From assembly GCA_963082975.1 (NCBI GenBank), contig OY720344.1, positions 94,555,228 to 94,619,227 of the forward strand: a stretch of 64,000 nt of DNA, in the 5' to 3' direction. Shown piece by piece: positions 24,131 to 35,600 of this stretch. This DNA is from Labia minor. Taxonomy: Eukaryota > Arthropoda > Insecta > Dermaptera > Spongiphoridae. The translations under genes were made by a program, and so were the position numbers. Below the pieces are notes generated by a model, which saw only the letters and a program-made list of their open reading frames with translations, did no database searches and was not told the origin of the DNA. How positions within the stretch are numbered: position 1 is the first letter of the stretch; every line of letters starts with the position of its first letter.

Positions 24131-25617
24131 GGATATGATATGAAACTAAATAAAAGCGTGTAATTATAGATGTATTTAATAAACAAACGATTTCTAATTG
24201 TAAGTTTACTTTATTTTTTTTTATCTATATATCTATATTTAATTCAAAAGAATTAGTATACATGTTAAATTACTGCTTTTTGTAATGATAAAATGTAGCC
24301 TAAACTTCACAAAGAGGAAGGCAGGAGTTTTTTCTAAATAAATTCTAAAATTCTACTACCATTATAACAAGGATGAAAAAAATATTGATGAAATTTAGTT
24401 TATGATTTATGTCATTTTAATTTATCTTATATCTTAATTTAATTTATTAAAAACGACATCTCGTATAAAAAAGGATAAAAAACTTGATAAATTTTTATTT
24501 GTTCCATGCCAAATAATAAACCGTGTGGTAACATTCCTGTCTATCTATCTTTCTGTTTTATTCTCTCTTTTTCCTTACAGTTCAATTATTTCCAAAAGGG
24601 ATTTTGCCCTTTTACAATTTTCAAGTTTACTAGTCATATAATATCTATCTAGTAAGAATTATATAATTTCTATTCACTTCTCTTTGAACGATGATTTATT
24701 CTCAAATCCAATGTGTGGAAAATATCGGAGAAAATTCATATTTCGGTTTGAAAAATAATTAAAAGATTTCATAATTCTCCTTTTGCACAGAACAATTCAT
24801 ATAAGCATTTAGCTCAATGTTTTCAATCCATAAGAGACTTAAATTAATAATTATATAAAATAATATTTATCTTTTTATATCTACTTAATATATCAAATAA
24901 TTATTTTATTATTATAAGAGAATAATTTAATAATCCAGCAGTGTGTGAATTTCAAAATTATTTTAACATATAAATTATTTTAGCATAATAAATCAATAAT
25001 TTTTATTCATATATATTTAACTACTACATTATAAGCATTTTAAAATATTATCTCATAACAGAATTGCTATAAATCAAATAAATCAAGTAAAAAATAAAAT
25101 AAAATATTTATTTATTTTATTAATATTGTTTATTTTTTATTATAGAATAAAGTGTATACTTTTTGTCCTGATAAGTGAAACAGAAAAGCTATTATTTCAA
25201 TGATGAGATTAAATAAATACAAAAACATTTATTTAACAAATAATTTATAATTTCATTTCAGATGAACATTTCATTAAAAATTAAAACTAATTGTATAGTT
25301 TTATATAAATTGTTAACAATAATAATGATTAAAAATATTTTTGATATGCACATTATTATTAAAAATATAAGAATAAATCAAAAATATATTCTAAATTTAT
25401 TGAAATTTGAACTTTTGTCTAAGACTATATATATTTCAGCCACTCTGTACTTTAAAAAATTATTCCATATGAACTATGAATATTTAAGATTAAGATTATT
25501 ATTTAAAATAAATAAACGACAAAATATTTTAAACAAATTCAAATAATTTAAAAGAAACAAATTTAAAAAAATAAAACGTATATGTTAATGCAAGACATTA
25601 ATTAATTTGACATGAAT

Positions 25618-25870
25618 GAAAGACAGAAAAGTATGGCCTGTGGATATAACATAATATATATTTCGTAATTTGATTACAAAATATTATTAAAATAAATATT
25701 TGTGAATATTAATAATTTGTATTTGTCCGGCGTTGCCCGGCACCATTTTTTTAATTATTATAATTTAAATTAAGAAAAAAAACATCAAAGATAATTTTTC
25801 CCGACGCTTTCTTTATAAAAATTATCTATGATGTGAATTTTAGAAAAATCCTTAGAACGGTTTAATATTT
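25618..25870 (-). repeat. A-related repeat 3' half, reverse copy
   Basis: Shares AGTATGGCCTGTGGATATAA (reverse) with 20157-20180. Also contains CCGGCGTTGCCCGG at 25728-25741, a motif also seen in copies A4 and A5 (near 42348 and 49268). Confidence 0.5.
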
Positions 25871-25891
25871 CAAAAATACAAATATATATTA

Positions 25892-26362
25892 AAGGGTGTC
25901 CCAAAATTAACGCAAGATTTGAATTAAATAGAAAACACAGTTTTTAGTTTTTAATGATTCATAAAGTACATAGGATAGGGTTATTTATGAAATAACACAT
26001 CGGGCAAATGGCCTCCGCGGCTTTGCATACACATACGCACTCGTTTGTCGAAATTTTCCATGACCGTTCTGCATAAATGTGGCTGAATTTCGTTGATGCA
26101 ACGTTGAATCTCCTCCTTTAATGCACGCGTAGTTGTGGGCTTATTGACGTAGACCTGTGATTTTAGATATCCCCATTTTGGGGGCTGGAGGCATAATTGG
26201 ACCATACTTTTTTGAAAATGAGGCTGGTCAAGCAGTGACTGTTACTGTGAGGAAGAGGGGGTGGAGAGTGATTATGTTGAAAAATAGACTGAATTTTGTA
26301 AGAATCAAATAAACTGTTTTTGAGCTATAGCCATTTGTCTCTTACTTATTGAATGGCTCTCG
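25892..26362. mobile_element. Scrambled Tc1/mariner-superfamily remnant
   Basis: The minus strand of 25984-26180 encodes a transposase C-terminus: WGYLKSQVYVNKPTTTRAL, then EEIQRCINEIQP and MENFDKRV, ending GGHLPDVLFHK. The plus strand immediately right of it, from about 26186, encodes GGIIGPYFFENEAGQAVTV, a central piece of the same protein type, in opposite orientation. Further right, 26262-26285 reads ESDYVEK-stop, a mariner tail. The left tip AAGGGTGTCCCAAAATTAAC and right tip (reverse) TACGAGAGCCATTCAATAAG differ, so at least two elements are joined. Confidence 0.7.
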
Positions 26363-26682
26363 TATATATATAATATACTATTTCTTTAGTTAAATTATAA
26401 CTTTAATATTCATGACAAGAAACCTAAGACAATATAATTGAAGAGTGAATTTTTGTATATTTCTATTGAATTGATTCAATATTTCAACAATAAATGTTAA
26501 AAAGTTAAATATAATCTATTATTTTATTATAATAATTTTTCTAAAAATTGTTTTTATATTAGAAATTTAAATATATTTATTCAAAATCTTATTTTATTCT
26601 TGACATTTTTCTAATAGATTTCATGTCATTTATAGTGAAGGAAGAAATATTGACAAAATATATATATATATATATAAATATA

Positions 26683-27400
26683 CTAGCTGCCCCGAGCGCC
26701 TTCGGCGCTCTCCGCACCTAGACGGGGGCTCCGCCCCCTGTACCCCCCGAGTAAAAGGTTTTCATCCATTTTGTTTCAATCAGTATATTACATAAAACAT
26801 TCATTTCTTTTTGTGTTCTTTTATTTAAAATACATTTTAATTTAATCACTAAATTAATTATATATATTATTATTGTATATGTTATATCTATCTATCTATG
26901 TGACTCTAAGGAACTCGAAAGTTCTAGGCCGCAGCAACCACATTTCTCCAAGTGTCCCTATCCTGAGCCCTTGTCCCATCTCTCTTACGTCCCTTCCTAC
27001 ACGTCCTTGGTCTTCCAAGCGGACGTTTTCCAATCCAAAATCTTTTTCCTCTCCCATTCTAGCCGCGTCCCCTGCCTATCGCAGCTTTTTCGCTTTTATA
27101 ACCCTAACTATTTCTGAAGATGCATAGAGGTCATGCAATTCCTCGATGTGCAGTCTCCGCCATTCCCCGGTGACCTCATCTTTCTTTGGCCAATAAATGC
27201 TGGAAAGAATACTCTGGATCTACTCTCATCTCCCAGGGTCATAGACCTTGCGTCCCACCCATATAATACAACAGGCAAAATAATTGGTTTATATATTTTA
27301 ATTTTGATTCCTTTTGATAATAATTTTGATGAGATAAGCCTCTTTACTGCATGATAACAGGCGTTTCCCGATTACAACTTCGATTTAAATATATATATTC
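26683..27400 (-). mobile_element. Composite hairpin-ended element D3 carrying a LINE fragment
   Basis: Best-preserved hairpin end: minus strand GAGCGCCGAAGGCGCTC, then GGGGCAGCTAG and a host T, plus a second stem GGGGGCGGAGCCCCC. Inward are the common module (shortened here), a GATA tract at about 26886-26900, then LINE coding remnants on the minus strand, including KKDEVTGEWRRLHIEELHDL and the tail with RDTWRNVVAAA. Stops interrupt it. Confidence 0.55.
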
Positions 27401-28374
27401 TTCTCAAATATTATTATCCTTCGTGATTACATTCAATTTTTCTACATATTCAAATTCTACATTTTGTATATAGATTTTGTTACTAAATATTTTTTCTTAT
27501 CACCATCAATTTCAATCTGAATTAGAAGAAAATTATAAATTACCTCCTCTTCCAGCCCATTTACCTATCCAGGCATCTTAATTTCTTAACACTCCGTTTT
27601 TTTAAATTTAAAATTAAAGGAGATAAATAGTTTTAAATTATATTCGAATGGTCTATTATATTCTATATATCAGTATTTTTTTCTGAATTTAATACCAACT
27701 TGATTTTCAAAATGTTCCATTCGTTATCCATATGATTGATTACATGTGTTAAAATTTAAAAAAATTCAAATATTCTAATTTTTAAATTTTAATACAATTG
27801 AATATTATTTTTTATTAATATCATATCAAAAAAGAGAATTTATTAAAAAGAAGCCTATTAATAAAAAAATATAATAGAATACAATAATTTTGATTTAAAA
27901 CAAATTTTAATTTTTAAAAAAATACTCAATATAAAAAAGACATAAATTTAAAACATCTCGTAATATCATTTGTCTAAAAAACATATTTTAATTAACCAAG
28001 AAATCATTTTTGCACTTAAAATATATTTGTAATTAATAATTGAAACAAAAACAAAAATAATAAAATTTTGTCATTTTAATTGAAGTTTTGAAAATATTTT
28101 TGTATTGATAAAAGTTTAAAAATAATATATTCAGTTTTTTTAAGCTTTCACTTTCAAATAGAAAAGAAGAAATATTCAATTATATAGAAAGAATAAATAA
28201 AAATTAAGTTAAATATGATCTAAATATTTTATTAAATAAATTTAAATGAGAACTTTTAGAATAAATTATTTAATTTAATTGATATTTAAATATTAGAATT
28301 TAAAATAAAAAGTGAAATATTATAATAATTTTTAAATTCTGAGCAATATGCAGACAAAAACCTTTTTTTTATAT

Positions 28375-28460
28375 ATAGATAGTCGAGCTGGGGATGGCAA
28401 TATGGGTTTTTCCAAAAAGAGAAAGTTACCTCTCCCCCCCCACCCCACCCCCGAGGCCCT
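28375..28460 (+). repeat. C-rich tract
   Basis: CTCTCCCCCCCCACCCCACCCC around 28431-28452, one of few strongly C-rich tracts in the window. No element boundaries recognised. Confidence 0.5.
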
Positions 28461-28714
28461 AGTAGGGATTAATTTAATTATTTATTATATTTCAAAGGAA
28501 TATTTTAATATCATTTTAAATGAATGAATGAAAATTCAAATTTTATATAGTTTTTTATATATGTTTATTTATGCTCAAAAAATTAATTGACATAATTATT
28601 AATTTAATAATAAAATTTAATTTAATAAAATAAAATTTAATAATAAAATTTAATTTAATAAAATATTAAAATAATAAAAATTAATAAATTTAAAAAAAAA
28701 AATATATAATACTT

Positions 28715-29080
28715 AAAGAAAAAAATGTGCCTTTGCAAGTTTCGAACTCAGGGTTGCACCCTGCACCCTGAGTCATAAGAAAACGCGCTAGCTCGCTCGG
28801 ATAGCAACCGCTTTTGTTTGGAAGCTTCTTATAAGGGTATATATAAGATTTCAAATTTTTGCCACCAGCGCCTCTATGAGCTAGTATGGTAACTAAACTA
28901 TTTTTAATTAATTAGCATTTCCTGGACACACCTTACCAATTAGCGGTTTTCTAAAGGAAGTCTGACATGCCCTGAGACCTACTGAATATACATAAAAAAT
29001 TTCATAAGAATCGGTCAAGCCGTTTCGGAGGAGTATGATTTCAAAGTTTTGTGACACGAGAATTTTATATATAAGATTAA
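28715..29080. mobile_element. SINE-like element with tRNA-like head and conserved tail
   Basis: On the minus strand at 28740-28800 there is an A-box-like GAGCTAGCGCGTTTTCT and a B-box-like GAGTTCGAAAC. To the right, AATTTCATAAGAATCGGTCA AGCCGTTTCGGAGGAGTA (29000-29034) resembles the reverse of the family A AAC-GGCT/GATGAAATT motif and the tails of many arthropod retroposons. Boundaries uncertain; it may be two elements side by side. Confidence 0.4.
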
Positions 29081-30697
29081 AAAGTATATTAAAAATATAA
29101 TATTATAATATGAATTTATTCCCAAATTGAAAATTATTTTTAAATTGAATTTTTTAATAAATATATAAAAAATATTTTTTTAAAAAAAAGCAAGTTCATT
29201 TTTAATAAAATTTATAAAAATACTACTCGTATATTATTATTTTTTTTATCTGTGATTTTGTAAAATAAATATATAATTTATACAACCGATATTCAATATA
29301 ATTGATTAATCATAAATAAAAGGCTAGTATATTTACTCTATAATTGATTATTCCAATTCTTTTGTTTATAATGGAATTATATCTTATATAGAGTACTTAG
29401 TTTAGTAATGAGTTTTTCCGTTAGGAATTATTATTAGAATTAGTGATTTGCTTACATTTTTAAGTAATCAACACTTTTTTTATCTTTATTCTCATTATAT
29501 TATATTAATATATTAATAAATAATATAAATAAATTGAATAGTTCATTTTCTATTGAACATTTCTTTTTACGATTTTCTTTTTATAATCAAAAGAAAAAAA
29601 TATTAAATTGTAGAGTGTTGGATATCGTTAAATGTTATAAGAAAGGAGTTTACAATCTGTGGCCCTTAACGATTTTCAAACACTAGTACATCTGAATAGG
29701 TTGAATAAAAATATGCGACATTGGTTTTGATACTGGTTAGAAGCACATATGCTACTTCTTTTAAGAAAAATTGTTTAGATTTAATCTCCAGGTTAAAAAC
29801 ACCTGATAACTTTAAACTTAAGTGAAGTAGTATGTACTATAGTAACACATAAAATGATTACACTAAATGGAGAGCACTTTAATGGCGGTTGTCACTGCTG
29901 AACTGGATGGTTCCTCTGTATATGCCAAATAATAAAATTAAATTTTAATTTATATAAATGGGAAACTGGGTAGTTAAATTGTGGGTGTTGAATTTTTAAA
30001 AATTAAAGCCCCAAATAATAATAATTCGCAAATTAGATTAGGCGAATGGGTTTATTTAACATGTAAATATTATATTAAAATTTTTCTTCTTTATGCTATA
30101 TATTTAACAAATAAATGATTGTAACGATTTTACTAAAAAAAAACAAGTCAATTAAATGGTTAACTTCTTCCATTTTTAATGATAACCAGAAAATAACACG
30201 GCTTATAAGGGTTTATTTAGATTGTAATTATGGAAGGGGATTTTACTTACTACTTAAAAAAAAACTTAAACATCGATATTTAATAATTATCAATTTTTTA
30301 TATTTTAAATTTATATATAATATTAATAATAATAAAATAAAATATTTAAATTTCTATCTTAAGACTGATGGCTTCTTATAAAGATAGGAGACCATCACGA
30401 ATTATTAGTATATAGTAGATAATTTGTAAATTTCTATACGATTAAGTTCGAATTAATATATTATAATTATTAAAATATGATAAATTATATTTATTTTTCT
30501 TTATTAGTTTATATAACTCAATTCTATTCATAATATTATACATTTTATATGATTCCTTTGATGGCATTGCTATCATAAATCATAAATGGATTTATTTATA
30601 CCTTAAAGTTACGCTCCCCCGCTATTTCAAGAGTCCAACCATGAAATAGTACCTGGAATTGCTGCGACAATGAACTTCCAAGTTCTGTTAAACACAA

Positions 30698-30699
30698 AT

Positions 30700-30730
<31 letters not shown>
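30698..30730. repeat. (TA)n microsatellite 70 bp before arrestin exon 2
   Basis: Perfect TA run in intron 1 just upstream of the exon 2 acceptor region. Confidence 0.9.
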
Positions 30731-30736
<6 letters not shown>

Positions 30737-30800
30737 TATATAATAATAAGATATATTAAAGATTATAGTGATTATTAATTTATTTTTTAATCTGTTTTAG

Positions 30801-30892
30801 GGTTTTCAAGAAAAGTTCTCCAAATGGCAAAATTACCGTTTATCTAGGAAAAAGAGATTTCGTTGATCATATTACACATGTGGATCCGATTG
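30801..30892 (+). CDS. krz: Non-visual arrestin, coding exon 2
   Basis: Acceptor TGTTTTAG|G and donor ATTG|GTATGT. Encodes the last base of R17, residues 18-47 ([20 protein letters not shown] and [10 protein letters not shown]) and the first base of D48. This is the arrestin beta-strand I region. K20 and K21 are the phosphate-sensing lysine pair, and D36 of the KRDF motif is a polar-core aspartate in the family. Arrestins bind phosphorylated, active GPCRs at the plasma membrane and mediate desensitisation, endocytosis and scaffolding. The D48 codon joins correctly to exon 3 across a 14-kb intron. Similarity is unmistakable and no stop interrupts it. Confidence 0.95.
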
Positions 30893-31047
30893 GTATGTAT
30901 ATATACTATATTTATTATATTTTGATATGATATTATCTAAAAGTAAAAATTTTTATTTATTACAATATCTTAACATCTTATTCTATCTATTATTATATTT
31001 TTCTTAACGTCAAAGATATAATAAAAAATATAGAAAGATATAGAATA

Positions 31048-31912
31048 AGGTGGGGTAAATATCGGCACGAGGCAAGGGTCCTCACTCCCATTTCTTTAAT
31101 AGTTAAAACTACTGACAGTCTTGGCGTAGTTCTAAATGACTTTGTTCGGTTCGAAACCACAATAATAGAAGACGCATCGTAATTCATTAGCATGTTGGAA
31201 GCCATTTGTATACAATGAGCTAGGTTATGTTTTTGTCACATTCCATTTAATATATATTTTCTAATGATTTATGTAATAGATTTCACTTTTCGAACTATTT
31301 TAAATCTTTGATTGAAAGCTGATACCCTTAAATAAATATTTTAAATATTTATTTTGTCTAAAGTAAACAGTAAAAAAAATTGACTTTGATGAAAATACTT
31401 AAATGGGGCAAAAATCCGCAGTGTCGGCCATGATTCTTTTCCCTTCAATGGCACTCAAATTTCTTCTATTTTCTACCTTATTTTTCTTGATGTAAATCAT
31501 ACAAAAGGAAAACAAAAACGAGCCCGTTTACGGCTTATTTATTTATTTCAGGCATATAAATTACGGAAATAAGGCCTTTCAATACGAGAAATTGCATTAA
31601 AATTGAGATTCAGCGGTCGTTTATGAAAATAATCTGAGCGCCAAGATATTCTAACCTACTATTGGAATGTATATATAATTAAAACAAAAATAAATAAATA
31701 GACATTTAATTCGGGGTAAAGGTCCGCAGGTGGGAGATTCTGTTTAAATGCCTCTACTATTATGTAACTGATTTGGAAACTAATAAAATCACGAAATATG
31801 GTTAAATTATCGGCATCTCAGTGTGTTCAGGATGTTTCAGCCTCTATTTCGTATCTTTCATAAGAAGGTCTAAAAAAAATCCTAAACAAAAACTGCGGAT
31901 CTTTACCCATCT
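31048..31912. mobile_element. pogo-like non-autonomous element with repeated subterminal motif
   Basis: TA-flanked inverted ends AGGTGGGGTAAATATCGGCA and (reverse) AGATGGGTAAAGATCCGCAG. The same motif recurs internally at 31404 (TGGGGCAAAAATCCGCAGTG) and 31712 (TCGGGGTAAAGGTCCGCAGG). A short frame near 31550-31620 reads GLSIREIALKLRFSGR after a stop, which looks like the N-terminal helix-turn-helix of a pogo/Tigger-type transposase. No intact gene. Confidence 0.6.
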
Positions 31913-32738
31913 TATATTTTTATTAAGCAAATTTAAAAACAATAATTAAGATACTTTATTGGTCATAATTTTGATGATTGATTAATTTATAATAGAATAA
32001 AAATGAATTCACTATAATTAATGTATTATAAAAATATTTATTTATTTATAAATGTTATTGAAATCTATTGATTAGGTGATAATTCTTATGTTTGAATTTT
32101 CTTTATTCTATAATTCGACGCATTTGGGTCTCGATTTTATTTTATTCATTCAAGATTATTTTTAGCGATAATTTGACAGTGGATTTTAATTAGTCAAAAG
32201 AAACCGGATTTCAGGTTCTTGTCTTTCGAGACAATTCGTGCAAATTCGTCTAGTCAATATGGTAGTTCTTCCGGTGCAATTAGATCAAAATATGATCCCT
32301 GGCAGCTTTTGTATAGAGTCTAGGAGTGGGGTGGGGGCTGAATTGAGGAACTGAATCTTCTGGTGCATGACTGGAACGTGACCTTCTTGCGTGACCAACA
32401 TGACTCCTAGAATAAGGCACACTCCGCCACTTTTTGACTTGTATTTTAAAAATATTATAAATTTATTGCTGATTAACAAAATTTATTATGAAATTTGATC
32501 AAGCTGAAAGATTTTCAACAAATATGAAGTATATATTTTCATACAATTAATATTAGGAAAAAATAAAAAAAAAAAAAATACGTATAAAAATATATATTGA
32601 AATCATTTTGCAATATTTAAAAAAACTCATAATTTTATTTTTTTTTACGTATAACTAAAATAAATTTATTAGTTAGTTATTTTAATTTATATATATTTAA
32701 AATAAATTTAATAAAATTTCCTGAATTAAATTAATTTT

Positions 32739-33378
32739 TACCGACCGACGATAGTAAGGGAGGTATTGTTTTCACACCAAATTTCACATGTGGAGATTTT
32801 TACATATCTCCACGAATCATGCATTTTCTAAACAGAAAAAAGTATTTTTAGCATGATGTCTGTCCGTCTGTCCGTCCGTCCGTCTGTCCGTCCGTATAGA
32901 TGTGTACAGCCTGAACGGCTCAACCGATTTTGATGAAATTTGGTATATTTACTTAATGCATCAGTGGGATGAATTGATCAACTTTTGGTGCAATTCCGGA
33001 AACCGGAAGTGGTAGTATTAGCGATCGACGATAGGAAGGAAAGGGTTATTTTCACACCAAAGGAGATTTTTTTATAAATCACCAAGAATCATGCATTTTG
33101 TATAGGTTTTATCCTCGAAAAAAATCATATTTATTAGTTTTTTCTTGATTTAAAATGATATGACGTCATCCAGCCATTCATGACGTCACAGCCTGGTCTT
33201 GCATATATATTATAAATAAAATAAAATTAAAAATGTTTATATTTATTATTTATGTATCCATATCTGTTTTTTATTACATTAATAGATATATGAAAATTAT
33301 TTGAAATTGTTTCTGTAGCTGGAAATTAATTTATTTCAAACAGTCGGTCGGTTCGGACCTGGCCACAGGTCAACTTAT
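32739..33378 (+). mobile_element. Family A Helentron-like repeat, copy A2 (complete)
   Basis: Starts TACCGACCGACGATAGTAAG. It has (GTCY)n at about 32859-32895, core boxes at 32935 and 33003, a CRE-like TGACGTCAT segment at 33161-33188, and a 3' end with GTCGGTCGG, then hairpin GACCTGGCCACAGGTC at 33357-33372 and AACTTAT. CCGACCGAC at the 5' tip is inverted as GTCGGTCGG just before the 3' hairpin. Confidence 0.85.
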
Positions 33379-33469
33379 TTTTATTGCTCTTGAGGATCTA
33401 AGCTCATTTAAGTGAGTAAATTTACCCATTAGAAAATGATTAACATTAAATATTAAATTATAATTTTTT

Positions 33470-33550
33470 AGATTTTTTCCGGTTTGAACCCTTTACCTCA
33501 GGTTCATAAGTTCAACTTTTTACTGATAAGCTACGTGCTTAACAAATTTT
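33470..33550 (-). mobile_element. tRNA-like SINE head, reverse strand (fragment)
   Basis: Minus strand AAGGGTTCAAACCGG resembles a B-box, with a possible A-box near 33525. It abuts the left of the palindrome at 33635. Weak, fragmentary call. Confidence 0.3.
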
Positions 33551-33634
33551 TAAAATTAGTTAAAAATTATTATTAATCAAAGAGAGAATTTAATTTAAAC
33601 TATTAATTTATAATTACCAATAATATAATTTCTT

Positions 33635-33999
33635 TTTGGAAATTCAACCTGAAAACTTTTTTTATAACAATTTTCAAACTAAAATTAATAATAAAATTAA
33701 AAAGGTTAAAAGAAAGTTATTGAAATTACACGATTTTATGTTTCAAGATAATTTTTTTATCAACTTAATGGTCATTTCGACACTTAAAGAAAGTTATTAA
33801 AAACGCAGGGTTTTATGTTTCAAGATGTCATATTAATATTAATACCTAACTGTCGAAATGTTCATTAAGTTGAGAAAAAAAATTATTTTGAAACATAAAA
33901 CCGTGTGATTTTAATAACTTTCTTTTAACCTTTTTAATTTTATTATTAATTTTAGTTTGAAAATTGTTATAAGAAAAGTTTTCAGGTTGAATTTCCAAA
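33635..33999. mobile_element. Foldback element: 365-bp near-perfect palindrome
   Basis: Arms of about 150 bp: 33635-33783 (TTTGGAAATTCAACCTGAAA onward) and its reverse complement at 33851-33999, with only scattered mismatches. The spacer 33784-33850 carries a partial direct copy of the arm (AAGAAAGTTATT...TTTTATGTTTCAAGAT). No coding capacity. Long-arm foldback MITE of unknown superfamily. Confidence 0.75.
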
Positions 34000-35322
34000 T
34001 AGATACAACAAGAGTGGTCAGTCCAATCTTGAAATATAATTATTCTTTTCTCTAACTTAATTTGAATTATAGTCTAGAAATTGTAGAGAATCATCATTGG
34101 AGACATTTTGAATTTGCTGATAGATATAAACTAATTTTAACAAATTCATTATCTTCTAATAAATATAAAAAAATAACATTAAAAATTAATAAATACTAAT
34201 AAATATTAAAGAAAGAAAACGGATTTTCGAAAAAATTAATTGATGTTCTAGTTCTAATAAAAAAGTTATTCTAATTTGAATACAATAGATATTTATTTGG
34301 ATTCTTAGAAATTAATATTGTGATTTATTTATAATATCGATAATTTTTTTTCTTCTTTATATATATTTATCATATATACTTACATGTTAGGAATGAATAT
34401 GCAATATATATCTAGAGGATGCGTTAACCTAAGGGAGCGACTTGATATTTTAATATTTACTTCACTTCCCAGAAGGACTGTAATTGAAATTTCTCAAGTA
34501 TCTTTTTAATGTTAATTTTTCAATTATAAAAATTCAATTACGAAATAAAAAATGGTTATTTCTCTAATATTTTTAATATGATAAATAAATAAATAGCTTT
34601 AATTCTCTATAAATGTAACTTTTTCATGTTGAATAACCTGATCTGGACATTATATATATTTAAATATAATAAGTTGGTAGATTAGTATACTAACATTTTT
34701 CAGTTTAAAAGTCGTAAAAAATGATCCATCTTAGTATTCTCAGCAAATTCCATCTTCACCCTCCGATGTCTTCCTGAATATCATCAGATAGCTCAAACTT
34801 TGTTAGAGTGGTGTAAAGGCTGCTCTTATTTCACTCCCCTCTCAATTTCATGAAAAATTCCAGGATACGTGCCTGCCTTGTTAATATCAACTTCACACAC
34901 TCTTCCCTTCCGTAAGCCCTTCTCTCTCTTCTCCCTCTTTCTCTCTCTGGTTTTCTTCCTTTCCGTTTCAAAATTCATAAATTGATAAAACATGTAATAA
35001 ATTATCATCCTTAATTTATGTTGAATTATTTTTCTTAAAGAAAACTTTATTTTTGTAAAATTGTTAATGACTATAAATTTATTCAAATATATTATTCTTA
35101 TATATATTTCTTTAATATTAACTTAATTTATAGTAAAAGAATAATTTAATTTATTTGAGTCTATATTTAAGAGGGAATTTCTTATTTTTTTTTTCATTTT
35201 TTCTGAGAAGCATTGAGTCTTATTAAAAGAAAGTGAATTTCAGTTTTGAGAGGTATTTTTTTGAATGCCTTTGAATCATTATATCTCATTGAAACATTTA
35301 ACTAATAATCATATTAAACAGA

Positions 35323-35600
35323 TAAGGCACCACAAGGTGAGAGGTTAGCGTAGCTGCCTCACATTCTCGTGGTCTAGGGTTCAAGTTCCGGGCCTGGCAA
35401 GAGAATTTCTCTAGGTGAGGTCTATGGGACGGAGTCAACTCAGCCTCCGGGATCAAAATTGGGAAAGCGACTTGATAGCGCCTCCGATCAAGAAAATCAA
35501 GGTAAAGGTTGTTAGAACACGTTCTACTGATCGTAGGTCACCTAGTTGATATAACCGAGTTGATAGTCCTTGCGTAGGACGTACAAAGTCAGTTTTTTTT
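35323..35600 (+). mobile_element. tRNA-derived SINE with 13-bp target-site duplication
   Basis: The head carries an A-box-like GGTTAGCGTAGCTGCC and a B-box GGTCTAGGGTTCAAGTTCC. The body has CCGATCAAGAAAATCAAGG, and the element ends in a T run. Direct repeats CATATTAAACAGA at 35310-35322 and 35601-35613 bracket it, the mark of LINE-mediated insertion. A more diverged copy is at 1665-1885. Pol III promoter boxes are present but the head cannot fold as a functional tRNA. Confidence 0.85.

Larger units (their letters stand above)
8041..30800 (+). other. Arrestin intron 1 (22.8 kb)
   Basis: Runs from GTAAGG at 8041 to TTTTAG at 30800, if exon 1 is right. It holds the mobile elements listed separately. 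Stretches where I see only AT-rich sequence without assignable content are 8945-10115, 10950-11705, 11975-12045, 12725-15735, 16600-17700, 18510-20020, 21270-22160, 24135-25615, 26370-26680, 27400-28370 and 29080-30115. The segment 29640-29930 has more balanced composition but no family match. The segment 9640-9740 is also more balanced and unassigned. Confidence 0.6.

Noticed and set aside
34826-35086. 86-codon minus-strand frame rich in KRE
   Set aside because: Low-complexity CTCTCTT tract; no start context, homology or splice support.
35325-35400. Possible tRNA gene
   Set aside because: A- and B-boxes are tRNA-like, but the cloverleaf stems do not pair, and the 278-bp unit with target duplications is a SINE.
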